From Sandaracinobacteroides sp031425455 (GTDB lineage Bacteria > Pseudomonadota > Alphaproteobacteria > Sphingomonadales > Sphingomonadaceae): a DNA stretch of 28,393 nt. The DNA lies in contig JANPJJ010000207.1 of NCBI GenBank assembly GCA_031425455.1, positions 1 through 28,393 on the forward strand, in the 5' to 3' direction. Below the pieces are notes generated by a model. The model was not told the origin of the DNA and ran no database searches. It worked only from the letters and a program-made list of their open reading frames with translations. The position numbers and the translations under genes are program-made. Positions 13,807 through 20,953 of the stretch are shown here, piece after piece (position 1 is the first letter of the stretch; each line of letters opens with the position of its first letter).

Positions 13807-14082
13807 ATGGACGAGACCATCCTTGTGCCGATCACGGCCGCCATCGTCATCGGCATTCTGTTCATCGGGCTGCCCTGGCTGATCCTGCACTACGTGACCA
13901 AGTGGAAGCAGGCCAGCACCATGACCATGGAAGACGAAAATCTGCTGGACGAACTGCATGACATCGCCCGCCGGCTCGACGACCGGGTGAACACGGTGGA
14001 GCGCATCATCGCGGCTGATCGGGACCTTCCGGCCCGTGTCACCGAGTTGCGCCCGCAACAGGCTTTGAGGAAGGAAATCTGA
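13807..14082 (+). CDS. pspB: PspB, envelope-stress membrane protein
   Basis: A 91-residue inner-membrane protein. One transmembrane helix (about 5-29) is followed by a cytoplasmic helical region with MEDENLLDELHDIARRLDDRVNTVERII. In the Psp system PspB and PspC draw PspA to the membrane and free PspF. The tail at 57-81 (LDDRVNTVERIIAADRDLPARV) matches the C-terminal PspB signature and recurs in the following proteins. GGGGAG precedes the ATG; only 2 nt separate it from pspC. Confidence 0.9.
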   Translation: MDETILVPITAAIVIGILFIGLPWLILHYVTKWKQASTMTMEDENLLDELHDIARRLDDRVNTVERIIAADRDLPARVTELRPQQALRKEI

Positions 14083-14084
14083 CA

Positions 14085-14477
14085 ATGGCACGCCGCACTG
14101 GATTCTATCTCGACAAGCGCAATGGCAGGTTCATGGGCGTTTGTGCCGGGATCGCAGACTACACCGGGTTCGATGTCCTGTGGGTTCGCGTTGGAACCGT
14201 CATAGCAACGCTGTTCGGCTTTCCCTTTCCGCTGATTGCCTATCTGATCATCGGCTGGGTGGCGGATGCCAAGCCCGGAATGCTCTATGCCAATGAGGAC
14301 GCCGATCCCGAGGACCGGCAATTCTGGCAGAAGACCCGCGCGGCGCCCGGGCGGACGATCCGCGAAGTCCGCTCCAGCTTTCGCGATGTCGACCGCCGGC
14401 TGCGCGATATCGAGCTGCAATACACCAGCCCGCAGCACAAGCTGGCGCGCGAGATCGACGACCTGGGCCGCGGCTGA
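14085..14477 (+). CDS. pspC: PspC, envelope-stress membrane protein with coiled-coil tail
   Basis: A 130-residue protein. The PspC domain (about 4-62) contains DKRNGRFMGVCAGIADYTGFDVLWVRV and a hydrophobic segment LFGFPFPLIAYLIIGWVA. The cytoplasmic tail (about 90-128) has RSSFRDVDRRLRDIELQY and ends KLAREIDDLG, resembling the tail shared by its neighbours. It is expected to act with PspB as membrane sensor and PspA recruiter. It is tightly spaced after pspB and 24 nt before the next gene. Confidence 0.93.
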   Translation: MARRTGFYLDKRNGRFMGVCAGIADYTGFDVLWVRVGTVIATLFGFPFPLIAYLIIGWVADAKPGMLYANEDADPEDRQFWQKTRAAPGRTIREVRSSFRDVDRRLRDIELQYTSPQHKLAREIDDLGRG

Positions 14478-14501
14478 CGCGGCCCGACAGGGGATAGCAA
14501 G

Positions 14502-14747
14502 ATGGACGGACTTTACGCGCTGATACCGATCCTCGCACTTTCGATCCCGATCGTGGCGATCGTGGCGGCGAACCTGAGGAAGATGCAGGAGCGCAAGCTG
14601 ACCTTCCTGGAGCGGCAATCGGCCGACATGGGAACGGCAGCGGGCGCCAGGATCGAGCGGCTGGAAGCCCGGATCGAGGTGCTGGAGCGGATCGCGACCG
14701 ACAAGCGGCTGCGGCTGGCCGATGAAATCGAACGATTGGGGAATTGA
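14502..14747 (+). CDS. Small PspB-like membrane coiled-coil protein (1)
   Basis: An 81-residue protein with one N-terminal transmembrane helix (about 5-24, ALIPILALSIPIVAIVAANL), then a charged helical region. The tail (51-79) IERLEARIEVLERIATDKRL with ADEIERL matches the PspB C-terminal signature R-I-x-x-L-E-x-I. It lies in the psp operon directly after pspC, so a role as an extra membrane-anchored PspA/PspC partner is likely but inferred. AGGGGA precedes the ATG. It could be annotated as a divergent PspB paralogue. Confidence 0.85.
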   Translation: MDGLYALIPILALSIPIVAIVAANLRKMQERKLTFLERQSADMGTAAGARIERLEARIEVLERIATDKRLRLADEIERLGN

Positions 14748-14748
14748 C

Positions 14749-15054
14749 ATGAGCATCGTCGACATCTTCACCAATCCCGCCGTTGTGGTCGTTGCGCTTG
14801 CCGCGATCGGCGGTTGGGTTTTCACCAGTTGGTTCCGCATGAAACACGGCTATCCGCTTGAAGGCACTTGGGGTCAGGCGCTGAAACCCGTTCACAACAG
14901 CGAGACTCTGGAACGAATAAAACTTCTCACATCAGAGAATGCGCAGCTTTCCGCTGAACTGGGCTCGCTGAAGGATCGGGTACAGGTGCTGGAACGGATC
15001 GCGACCGACGGCGGCAATCGCCTGAGTCATGAGATCGAGAATCTGCGCCACTAG
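14749..15054 (+). CDS. Small PspB-like membrane coiled-coil protein (2)
   Basis: A 101-residue protein. A hydrophobic helix at about 10-28 (PAVVVVALAAIGGWVFTSW) is followed by a conserved-looking MKHGYPLEGTWG, then a coiled coil (52-99). The tail SLKDRVQVLERIATDGGN with SHEIENLR repeats the signature of the previous protein. The ATG at 14749 begins one base after the preceding stop; an in-frame upstream start at 14722 would overlap the previous gene and is less likely. Function is unknown; context places it in the Psp response. Confidence 0.85.
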   Translation: MSIVDIFTNPAVVVVALAAIGGWVFTSWFRMKHGYPLEGTWGQALKPVHNSETLERIKLLTSENAQLSAELGSLKDRVQVLERIATDGGNRLSHEIENLRH

Positions 15055-15079
15055 TCCGGACCAGAATAAGGAGTGTGAG

Positions 15080-15400
15080 ATGGGTTTCTGGGAAGCAGTC
15101 GTCCTGATCGTTGCGATCACGGTGATCGGCAAGGTGATGAGCGGGGGGCGCTGGAACAAGGAAGCGCGGCGCTGGGAGCGCAACTCGCCCGACAATCCCT
15201 ATGTGCGGCAGGGAATGATCGACGACGCGCCGCAGCTGCGGAAGGAAATCGCCCGGCTGAACGAGCGCATTGCGACCCTGGAGAAGATTGCGGTAGATCC
15301 GTCGCGCCAGCTGTCTGACGAGATCGACCGGCTGCGCGACCGGCCCCCGCCGGCGCGGAGCATGGCGCCGCGGGGCGACGACAACAGGCCGCCGAGTTGA
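15080..15400 (+). CDS. Small PspB-like membrane coiled-coil protein (3)
   Basis: A 106-residue protein. A transmembrane helix at about 5-19 (EAVVLIVAITVIGKV) is followed by a basic stretch, RWNKEARRWERN. The tail (57-86) IARLNERIATLEKIAVDP with SDEIDRLRD repeats the operon's shared signature, then a Pro/Arg-rich end. The ATG at 15080 follows TAAGGAG at 15067-15073. It is the last gene of the psp operon; a GC-rich hairpin follows. Function is unknown, inferred to be a PspB-type accessory protein. Confidence 0.85.
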   Translation: MGFWEAVVLIVAITVIGKVMSGGRWNKEARRWERNSPDNPYVRQGMIDDAPQLRKEIARLNERIATLEKIAVDPSRQLSDEIDRLRDRPPPARSMAPRGDDNRPPS

Positions 15401-15424
15401 TCCGGAGCTGATCTGGCGGGCGGA

Positions 15425-15450
15425 AGGGCGCGGTGCTTGCCCCGCGCCCT
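15425..15450 (+). terminator. GC-rich hairpin at the end of the psp operon
   Basis: AGGGCGCGG (15425-15433) pairs with CCGCGCCCT (15442-15450) around an 8-nt loop. There is no T-run. It lies between the last psp gene and sufE. Confidence 0.45.
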
Positions 15451-15472
15451 GCCGCCCCCTATTCCCCTGTCG

Positions 15473-15883
15473 ATGCTGCCGTCGTTCCACGAGATCGAAG
15501 CCGATTGGGAAGCTGCCCTCGACTGGGATGAGCGCTATGCGGCCCTTATCGCGCTGGGTCGGCAGCTGCCGCCGATGGAAGCCGCGCTGAAGACCGCGGC
15601 GACCCGGGTGCCGGGCTGTTCGGCGAATGTGTGGGTTTACCCCGTCGGCGAGGCAGGTCGGTTGCAGTTTTTCGCCGACAGCGATGCAGCGATCACCAAG
15701 GGAATCGTCGCGCTGGTGGTGGCCATGGCGCAGGACAAGACCCCGGCCGATGTGCTTGAAACAGATTTCGCCGCCGCGATCGACCGGCTGGGGCTTCGGC
15801 AGCATCTGTCGTCGAACCGGACGCAAGGGTTGCCGAATATGATCGCACGGGTGCGCGAAGCCGCAACGCGGCTTGCGGCATGA
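15473..15883 (+). CDS. sufE: SufE-like cysteine desulfurase sulfur acceptor
   Basis: A 136-residue protein that accepts persulfide sulfur from the desulfurase SufS and passes it to the SufBCD scaffold. The acceptor Cys49 sits in VPGCSANVWV, the family hallmark. The C-terminal half includes LSSNRTQGLPNMIARVREAA. The ATG at 15473 gives the expected family length; no good ribosome site is visible, and an upstream TTG (15437) would lie in the preceding hairpin. Its stop overlaps the next ATG by 4 nt. No other suf gene is nearby. Confidence 0.92.
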   Translation: MLPSFHEIEADWEAALDWDERYAALIALGRQLPPMEAALKTAATRVPGCSANVWVYPVGEAGRLQFFADSDAAITKGIVALVVAMAQDKTPADVLETDFAAAIDRLGLRQHLSSNRTQGLPNMIARVREAATRLAA

Positions 15884-16347
15884 CAAATGCAGAAGGCGCC
15901 GACGAGAAGCGCGTGCTGGACGATGCGGGGCGCATGCAGCGTTTCGTCGACCGTTTCATGTCGGCCGTGCCGCACCTGCAGGCGCTGGGGATCGGCTATG
16001 TGGCGAGCGGCAGCAACTGGGCCGAGCTGCAGATGCCCTACGCGCCGCAGCTTGTGGCCTATCCCGACAGCGGGGTGATCGCATCCGGCGCGATCTTCTC
16101 GCTGATGGATTCGGCGGCGGGTTTTTCGGTGTTCGTGACCATGGGCCGGTTCGAGCCGCATGCGACGCTGGATCTAAGGTGCGACTATCTCCGGCCGGCA
16201 ACCCCGGGCGAGACGGTGTTCGGCCGGGCCGAGTGCTACAAGATGACCAGGCGTGTGGCGTTCGTGCGCGGTATTGCCCATGACGGCGACCCCGAGCACC
16301 CAATTGCGAATGTGGCGGGCACCTTCATGCTGACCGGATCGGCATGA
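15880..16347 (+). CDS. PaaI-type hotdog thioesterase, first of a pair
   Basis: A 155-residue hotdog-fold protein of the PaaI thioesterase family, likely hydrolysing acyl- or phenylacyl-CoA. Fold landmarks are LGIGYVASGSNWAELQMPY, then SGVIASGAIFSLMDSAAGFSVF, ATLDLRCDYLRPATPGE and a C-terminal beta hairpin. The catalytic Asp in LMDSAAG is present, but the usual HGG just before it is replaced (IASGAIF). It is coupled to sufE and to the second thioesterase by 4-nt overlaps. Substrate is unknown. Confidence 0.88.
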   Translation: MTNAEGADEKRVLDDAGRMQRFVDRFMSAVPHLQALGIGYVASGSNWAELQMPYAPQLVAYPDSGVIASGAIFSLMDSAAGFSVFVTMGRFEPHATLDLRCDYLRPATPGETVFGRAECYKMTRRVAFVRGIAHDGDPEHPIANVAGTFMLTGSA

Positions 16348-16775
16348 GCGGCGGGGGCGGGGCCATGCCCCCCTATGCGCAGATGCTGGGGCTGGTGCGG
16401 GAGGGCCGACGGCTCAGCATGCCGTTCGGGCCGCATCTGATCGGCTCGCCCGGCCGGCTGCACGGCGGCTCGGTGGCGGGGCTGATGGAGATCGCCGCCA
16501 ACCTGGCGGTGCGGGAAGCCGTGAGGGATGCCGGTGACGATGCCGACGCGATGCTGAAGCCGGTGAATGTGACCGTGGATTACCTGCGCGAGGGCGCCAT
16601 GGAAGACACGCATGCGGAAGCGTTCATCATGCGGGTGGGCCGCCGGGTGGCGAATGTGCGGGTGGAAGCCTGGCAAGGCGATCGCGGGCGGCTGATCGCG
16701 GCTGCGCGCCTCAATCTGCTGATCGTGCGCGATTCTGCCGAACCGCAGCCACCGCCGGCGGCACGGAGTCGCTGA
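16344..16775 (+). CDS. PaaI-type hotdog thioesterase, second of a pair
   Basis: A 143-residue hotdog-fold protein. The active-site helix reads RLHGGSVAGLMEIAANLAV, keeping the HGG motif but with Glu where most PaaI proteins have Asp. VNVTVDYLREG and the Val-Arg-rich strand VANVRVEAWQG are standard. It is coupled to the upstream thioesterase by a 4-nt overlap, so the two may form a mixed dimer. The 3' end overlaps the convergent phosphodiesterase gene by 65 bp. Confidence 0.87.
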   Translation: MSGGGGAMPPYAQMLGLVREGRRLSMPFGPHLIGSPGRLHGGSVAGLMEIAANLAVREAVRDAGDDADAMLKPVNVTVDYLREGAMEDTHAEAFIMRVGRRVANVRVEAWQGDRGRLIAAARLNLLIVRDSAEPQPPPAARSR

Positions 16776-17793
16776 ACAGGCCATCGATACCGGTGGCCAG
16801 AAAGGCCCGGATTTCGGCTTCGGCATCACCACGCCCGATCGGGCTGCCGCCGGCGCGCATCGGGGACGGCAGGAAATGATTCTCCGGCCGGAACGTCCAG
16901 ACATGGACGGCGAGGCCGGCCTTTTGCGCATCCCGGACCAGCGCGGTGGGAGCGGCGAGCGCGCCTGATGGGGCTCGCGGGATGACCATCGACTTTTCGA
17001 CCCCGATCCCGTCGGCATAAGCCGCGATGGCTTTCAGGCCGTCGGGGCTTGCCATCTGCGAATAGGGCAGGGCCGGGGCGTCGGCAGGGGCACCGCTTTC
17101 CGCCATTAACTGAACCAGCCTAAGTCTTGTTAACTTCCTTGTTAACTTCAGATTACCAATTTCAAAGCTCTGTATGAAAACAGCATCTTCTCTGCCTTCC
17201 ATACCATTAGCTTTCAGTGCATCAAGGAGCCGGGCTTCCAGTGGCAGCCCGATGCTGCGGAAATAGCTGGGATGCTTGGTTTCGGGGTAGAGACCGATCG
17301 TTCGGCCGCGTTTCGCGCCCTCGGCCCGGGCCAGCGCGATGATCTCCTCAAAAGTCGGGATCGGCTCCTGCCCGTCGAATGCCGTGTTCCCCGGCCGCAG
17401 CTGCGGCAGTCGTTCGCGTGTGCGCAGGGTCTTCAGCTCGGCAAGGGTGAAATCCTCGGTGAACCAGCCCGTCGCTTGCCGGCCGTCGATCACCTTGGTG
17501 GTGCGCCGGTCGGCGAACTCCGGCCGGCGGCTCACATCGGTCGTCTCGCTGATCTCGTTTTCGTGGCGCGCCACCAGATGGCCGTCTTTCGTCGGCACCA
17601 GGTCGGGCTCGATGAAGTCGGCGCCCTGCTCGATCGCCAGCCGATAGGCGGCAAGGGTGTGTTCGGGCCGGTCTGCGGAGGCGCCCCGGTGCGCGATGAC
17701 GATCGGGGCATGTTGCCGCTCGGGTGGGGAGGAAGGGCTAGCCATGGCCGACTGTGCCGCGACCAGCAGCAGGGTGGCCACCCCTTTTCCCAT
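16711..17793 (-). CDS. Glycerophosphodiester phosphodiesterase, periplasmic
   Basis: A 360-residue GlpQ/GDPD-type enzyme that hydrolyses glycerophosphodiesters to glycerol-3-phosphate and an alcohol. The signal peptide spans 1-18 (cleavage after AMA), so it should be periplasmic. Active-site landmarks are His35-Arg36 (IAHRGAS), Glu62 and Asp64 (IEPDL), and His77 (ARHEN). The C-terminal TIM-barrel strands include VHVWTFRPEN and ATGIDGLFSD. AAAGGA lies 7-12 nt before the ATG, which shares its A with the stop of the TonB receptor gene, so the two are translationally coupled. A low-GC patch with an in-frame 12-bp tandem repeat lies at 17101-17230. Confidence 0.93.
   Translation of the reverse strand: MGKGVATLLLVAAQSAMASPSSPPERQHAPIVIAHRGASADRPEHTLAAYRLAIEQGADFIEPDLVPTKDGHLVARHENEISETTDVSRRPEFADRRTTKVIDGRQATGWFTEDFTLAELKTLRTRERLPQLRPGNTAFDGQEPIPTFEEIIALARAEGAKRGRTIGLYPETKHPSYFRSIGLPLEARLLDALKANGMEGREDAVFIQSFEIGNLKLTRKLTRLRLVQLMAESGAPADAPALPYSQMASPDGLKAIAAYADGIGVEKSMVIPRAPSGALAAPTALVRDAQKAGLAVHVWTFRPENHFLPSPMRAGGSPIGRGDAEAEIRAFLATGIDGLFSDSVPPAVAAVRQNRARSAD
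17126..17149. repeat. Perfect 12-bp tandem repeat inside the phosphodiesterase gene
   Basis: CTTGTTAACTTC occurs twice in succession (17126-17137, 17138-17149). On the coding strand it encodes KLTR-KLTR in frame. It lies in an AT-rich patch with TTA, AGG, AGA and ACA codons that differ from the surrounding GC-rich usage. Confidence 0.9.
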
Positions 17794-20060
17794 CAGAGAT
17801 CCTTTCGCAGCGTGATGAACCACTGCCTCGGCGGGGCGGCGAGCAGCGTCTGGTTGTCGCCGCTGTTGCCGAACCCGTTCGAGCCGATGGTCGAGACATA
17901 GCGTTTGTCGAGCAGGTTCGTCACGCTGCCCTGGATTGCGAAGCCGTCAAGGAAATTGCCCATGTCGGCAAAGCGCCAGCCGAGCGAGGCGTCGAGCACC
18001 GCGCGGCCCGGAACCGACCGATCGTTGGTGTAGGTGAAATAGCGGCGCGACATATAGTTGAGCCCGATACGGCCGAACGGGCCCGACGCGGCATCATAGG
18101 CGAGTTCGGCCTTCGCCAGATGCTCGGGCGTGTCGGTGACGCGCTTGCCCCGGATCGCCGCCAGAACGGTGCCGCTGCTGTTCACGACATCGTCCCGATA
18201 GGTTGCATCGGTGTAGCTGTAGCTGGCGAACAGCGACAGCGGCCCGGTGATTCGCCAGGCCGCCCCCGCTTCGAACCCGATGGATCGGACCGATCCGACA
18301 TTCTGCAGCACGACCGGGTTGCCGACGATGCCTGCGCCCGATGTAATCCCCAGCAGCCGATCGGAGAAATCGACATAATAGCCCGCAACGACCCCCCGGA
18401 CCGGGCCGAAGCCGAACCGCCAGCCGGCTTCGAACGTCTTTGAGGTCTCCGGACGGATGCTGCCGCGGATCGCATCGAACCCGGCCTGGGTGGTGGAGAA
18501 CGGGCCGGCGGTTGCCGAGGAGGTGAAAGCGCGGCGGTTTTCGGTGTAGCTGGCGAACAGCTCGTTTTCGTCGCTCAGCCGATAGACCAGGCCGGCCTGC
18601 GGCAGGAACCAGTCCGACGACTGAATGCTGCCTTCGGCCGGGGATCTGCCGGGAACCTGCCGCCGGGAGCCGTTGCGGATGCTGTTGCCCTTGAATCCGG
18701 CGGTCAATGTGAAGTTCTCGCCCAGCTCGATCCGGTCCTGCAGATAGACCTGCAGCGTCTCGGTGTTGAAGTCGAAGGCCCATTGCGTGAAGAACGGGTC
18801 GGACTGGAAGCTGAGGGAGTCGCGCGATGGCGCGTCGGCATCTGCCAGGCCGTAGAAGCGCCTGGCCTGGGTGAAATCATTGTTCTCGACCCAGAAACCG
18901 GCTGACATTTCGTGCCGGCCCAATTTCCACGAGCTATCAAAAACAATTCCGAAGCGATTGATTTCATATTCGGTTGTGCGGATCGAAATCGGCGCACCGC
19001 CCGGGGTCGCAACATAGGGGGTATACCACAGGCCCTGCCCCTCGTTGAAGTGGTAATAGGGTTTCAGCGAGATGCTGAGGTTGCCAGCGATGTTCGCCTT
19101 CAGATCGGCGCCGGCAAGCCAGTCTCGGCGCAGGCCGGAAGCGTCGTAGTAGCTGTCGTCGACGGATCGGATCGGGGCCGGAAACAAGGTACCGCCGGCC
19201 TGGTAGATCTCGGCCACGACAACGGCCTGCGCCCAATTCGGAGCGAAATTGTCCCAATCATAGCCGAGCCGCTCGATCATCTCGAGCGAAAGGTCCTGGT
19301 AATCATTCTCGCGGCGGTCGGAGAAATTGACGAAGCCGGTGAGGCTGACGTCGTCGGCGAGGTCGGCGACCGCCTTGAAATTGACCTGGTGCTGGCGCTG
19401 CTCGCCGTCGCCCTTCCACTTGCCGGCGTTCAGATAGGCGTAGGAAAGCGACGCGCGCAGCGGCCCGACCTGGCCACTGTCGAGGCGGCCATAGACGCGG
19501 AACGTATCCGACGAGCCGTAGGTGCCGTTGGCGGCGATGCCCAGCTGCTCGGCGGGATCGCGCGACACGAACTCGATCGTACCGCCCAGATTGGACGCGC
19601 TGGCGGTGGTGATCGATCCGGCGCCCTGGCTGACCCTGGTGACGGCGATATTGTCCGAGATGATCGCCCGGCTGATGTGAAGCCCGTTGTTGTTGCCATA
19701 GCTCATGTCGCCGAGCGGCAGGCCATCCAGCGTGAAGCCGAGCTGATTCTGGTTGAAGCCGCGAAGCGAGATCCGGGTCGACCATTCATAGGCGCCGAAC
19801 GGGTCGGCCGACTGGAAGTTCACGCCGGGCAGCTTTTCGATCGCGCGAAACGGGCTGGTGCCCGGCGGCAGGAGCTTGATGTCGGCCTCGGCGACTTCGT
19901 TTACCTGCCGGGTCTCGCCGCGGCCGAACACGACAATGGTCTCGACATCGTCTGCGGCGCCGCCGTCGGTTGAGGGCGCCTGCTGTGCCAGCAGCGGGGC
20001 GGCGAGCAGCGAGCCGCCGGCGAGAAGAAGGATACGGAACGACCTGATCTGGACTGCCAT
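17793..20060 (-). CDS. TonB-dependent outer-membrane receptor
   Basis: A 755-residue outer-membrane transporter. The signal peptide spans about 1-26 (ending LLAQQ), followed by a TonB-box-like ETIVVFG near residue 40. A plug domain (about 50-165) includes ISLRGFNQNQLGFTLDGLPL, then a beta-barrel of aromatic-rich strands to the end. The final residues are ITLRKDL, where most outer-membrane proteins end in Phe. The ATG at 20060 has GGGGG about 6 nt upstream; an in-frame upstream start would add non-signal sequence. The stop overlaps the phosphodiesterase start, so the pair probably imports and processes a glycerophosphodiester or related phosphorylated substrate. That substrate is inferred from context. 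Confidence 0.93.
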   Translation of the reverse strand: MAVQIRSFRILLLAGGSLLAAPLLAQQAPSTDGGAADDVETIVVFGRGETRQVNEVAEADIKLLPPGTSPFRAIEKLPGVNFQSADPFGAYEWSTRISLRGFNQNQLGFTLDGLPLGDMSYGNNNGLHISRAIISDNIAVTRVSQGAGSITTASASNLGGTIEFVSRDPAEQLGIAANGTYGSSDTFRVYGRLDSGQVGPLRASLSYAYLNAGKWKGDGEQRQHQVNFKAVADLADDVSLTGFVNFSDRRENDYQDLSLEMIERLGYDWDNFAPNWAQAVVVAEIYQAGGTLFPAPIRSVDDSYYDASGLRRDWLAGADLKANIAGNLSISLKPYYHFNEGQGLWYTPYVATPGGAPISIRTTEYEINRFGIVFDSSWKLGRHEMSAGFWVENNDFTQARRFYGLADADAPSRDSLSFQSDPFFTQWAFDFNTETLQVYLQDRIELGENFTLTAGFKGNSIRNGSRRQVPGRSPAEGSIQSSDWFLPQAGLVYRLSDENELFASYTENRRAFTSSATAGPFSTTQAGFDAIRGSIRPETSKTFEAGWRFGFGPVRGVVAGYYVDFSDRLLGITSGAGIVGNPVVLQNVGSVRSIGFEAGAAWRITGPLSLFASYSYTDATYRDDVVNSSGTVLAAIRGKRVTDTPEHLAKAELAYDAASGPFGRIGLNYMSRRYFTYTNDRSVPGRAVLDASLGWRFADMGNFLDGFAIQGSVTNLLDKRYVSTIGSNGFGNSGDNQTLLAAPPRQWFITLRKDL

Positions 20061-20109
20061 GAAAACCCCCGAAAACGATGCGAAGTCGGCACCGAGCGGG
20101 CGTCTGACA

Positions 20110-20132
20110 GCCGCAGGTTGCACGGCTGCGGC
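20110..20132. repeat. Inverted repeat in the GST-TonB receptor intergenic region
   Basis: GCCGCAG (20110-20116) and CTGCGGC (20126-20132), 7-bp arms with a 9-nt centre. It could be a weak terminator for the upstream GST gene or an operator for the receptor. No T-run on either strand. Confidence 0.4.
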
Positions 20133-20182
20133 GAACGGGTTTCAGATTTGCGGCGGTCTCGTGAAGCTGTCGTGTCGGTTGC

Positions 20183-20872
20183 TCAGCTGGCCGGCTTGCC
20201 CATTTCGACGATGGTGCGGGCGCTCTGCGAGAACTTCTTGCCGTCCTCGTCGTCGGTCAGGCGTGCGGAGCTGTCTTCCGGCACGGCAATGCCGCGCCGG
20301 GCGGCCGGCCGCTCCCCGATGGCGCGGTGCCAGCGGGTGAGATTCTCGAACGGCTCCGGGTCAACCCCCGACCATCGCGCGGTGCGGGTCCAGCACCAAT
20401 TGGCGATGTCGGCAATCGAATAATCATCTGCAAGCCATTCATTTCGCGCAAGATGCTTGTCCAGCACGCCGAACAGGCGCCGCACTTCGCCGTGGTAGCG
20501 GTCGATCGCTGGCTGGATGCGTTCGGGGAAATAGCGGAAGAACACATTCGCCTGGCCCATCATCGGCCCGATGCCCCCCATCTGGAACATCAGCCACTGG
20601 ATCACACGGCTGCGTCCCCTGGCATCCGCGGGGAGCAGAAAGCCCGATTTTTCTGCAAGATAGATCAGGATCGCGCCGGATTCGAACACGGCGAAACCGT
20701 CGTCCACGATCACCGGAATGCGGCCGTTGGGGTTCATTGCGAGGAACTCGGGCGTTTTCTGCTCTCCCTTCATCAGGTCGACGGCATGAACCCGGTAGGG
20801 CAGGCTCATCTCCTCGAGCGCGACCGAGACCTTGTAGCCGTTCGGGGTGGGCGACGTGTAGAGCTGGATCAT
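20183..20872 (-). CDS. YfcG-like glutathione S-transferase / disulfide-bond oxidoreductase
   Basis: A 229-residue glutathione-dependent enzyme of the Nu class, similar to YfcG/YghU, which act as disulfide-bond reductases. The N-terminal thioredoxin-like domain (1-85) starts MIQLYTSPTPNGYKVSVALEE with Thr9 and Asn11, the residues that contact glutathione in YfcG. NGRIPVIVD (about 49-57) and FESGAILIYLAE complete the glutathione site. The C-terminal helical domain has SIADIANWCW. I chose the ATG at 20872 because the conserved domain begins there. It lies upstream of the TonB receptor gene on the same strand but is separated by 122 nt. Confidence 0.92.
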   Translation of the reverse strand: MIQLYTSPTPNGYKVSVALEEMSLPYRVHAVDLMKGEQKTPEFLAMNPNGRIPVIVDDGFAVFESGAILIYLAEKSGFLLPADARGRSRVIQWLMFQMGGIGPMMGQANVFFRYFPERIQPAIDRYHGEVRRLFGVLDKHLARNEWLADDYSIADIANWCWTRTARWSGVDPEPFENLTRWHRAIGERPAARRGIAVPEDSSARLTDDEDGKKFSQSARTIVEMGKPAS

Positions 20873-20953
20873 GCGGTGCTTTCCGGCGGTTGCGGGCGGA
20901 GACTGCACCGCGCTCCGCCGGTTGGAAAGCGCGCAATTGCGCCAGCTCTGCGA

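Noticed and set aside
17101..17150. CtrA box from paired GTTAAC sequences
   Set aside because: The two TTAA units are 8 nt apart rather than 7 and lie inside a coding region.
20061..20182. Pho box upstream of the TonB receptor and phosphodiesterase
   Set aside because: Only one partial CTGTCA half-site is visible; two spaced repeats are needed.
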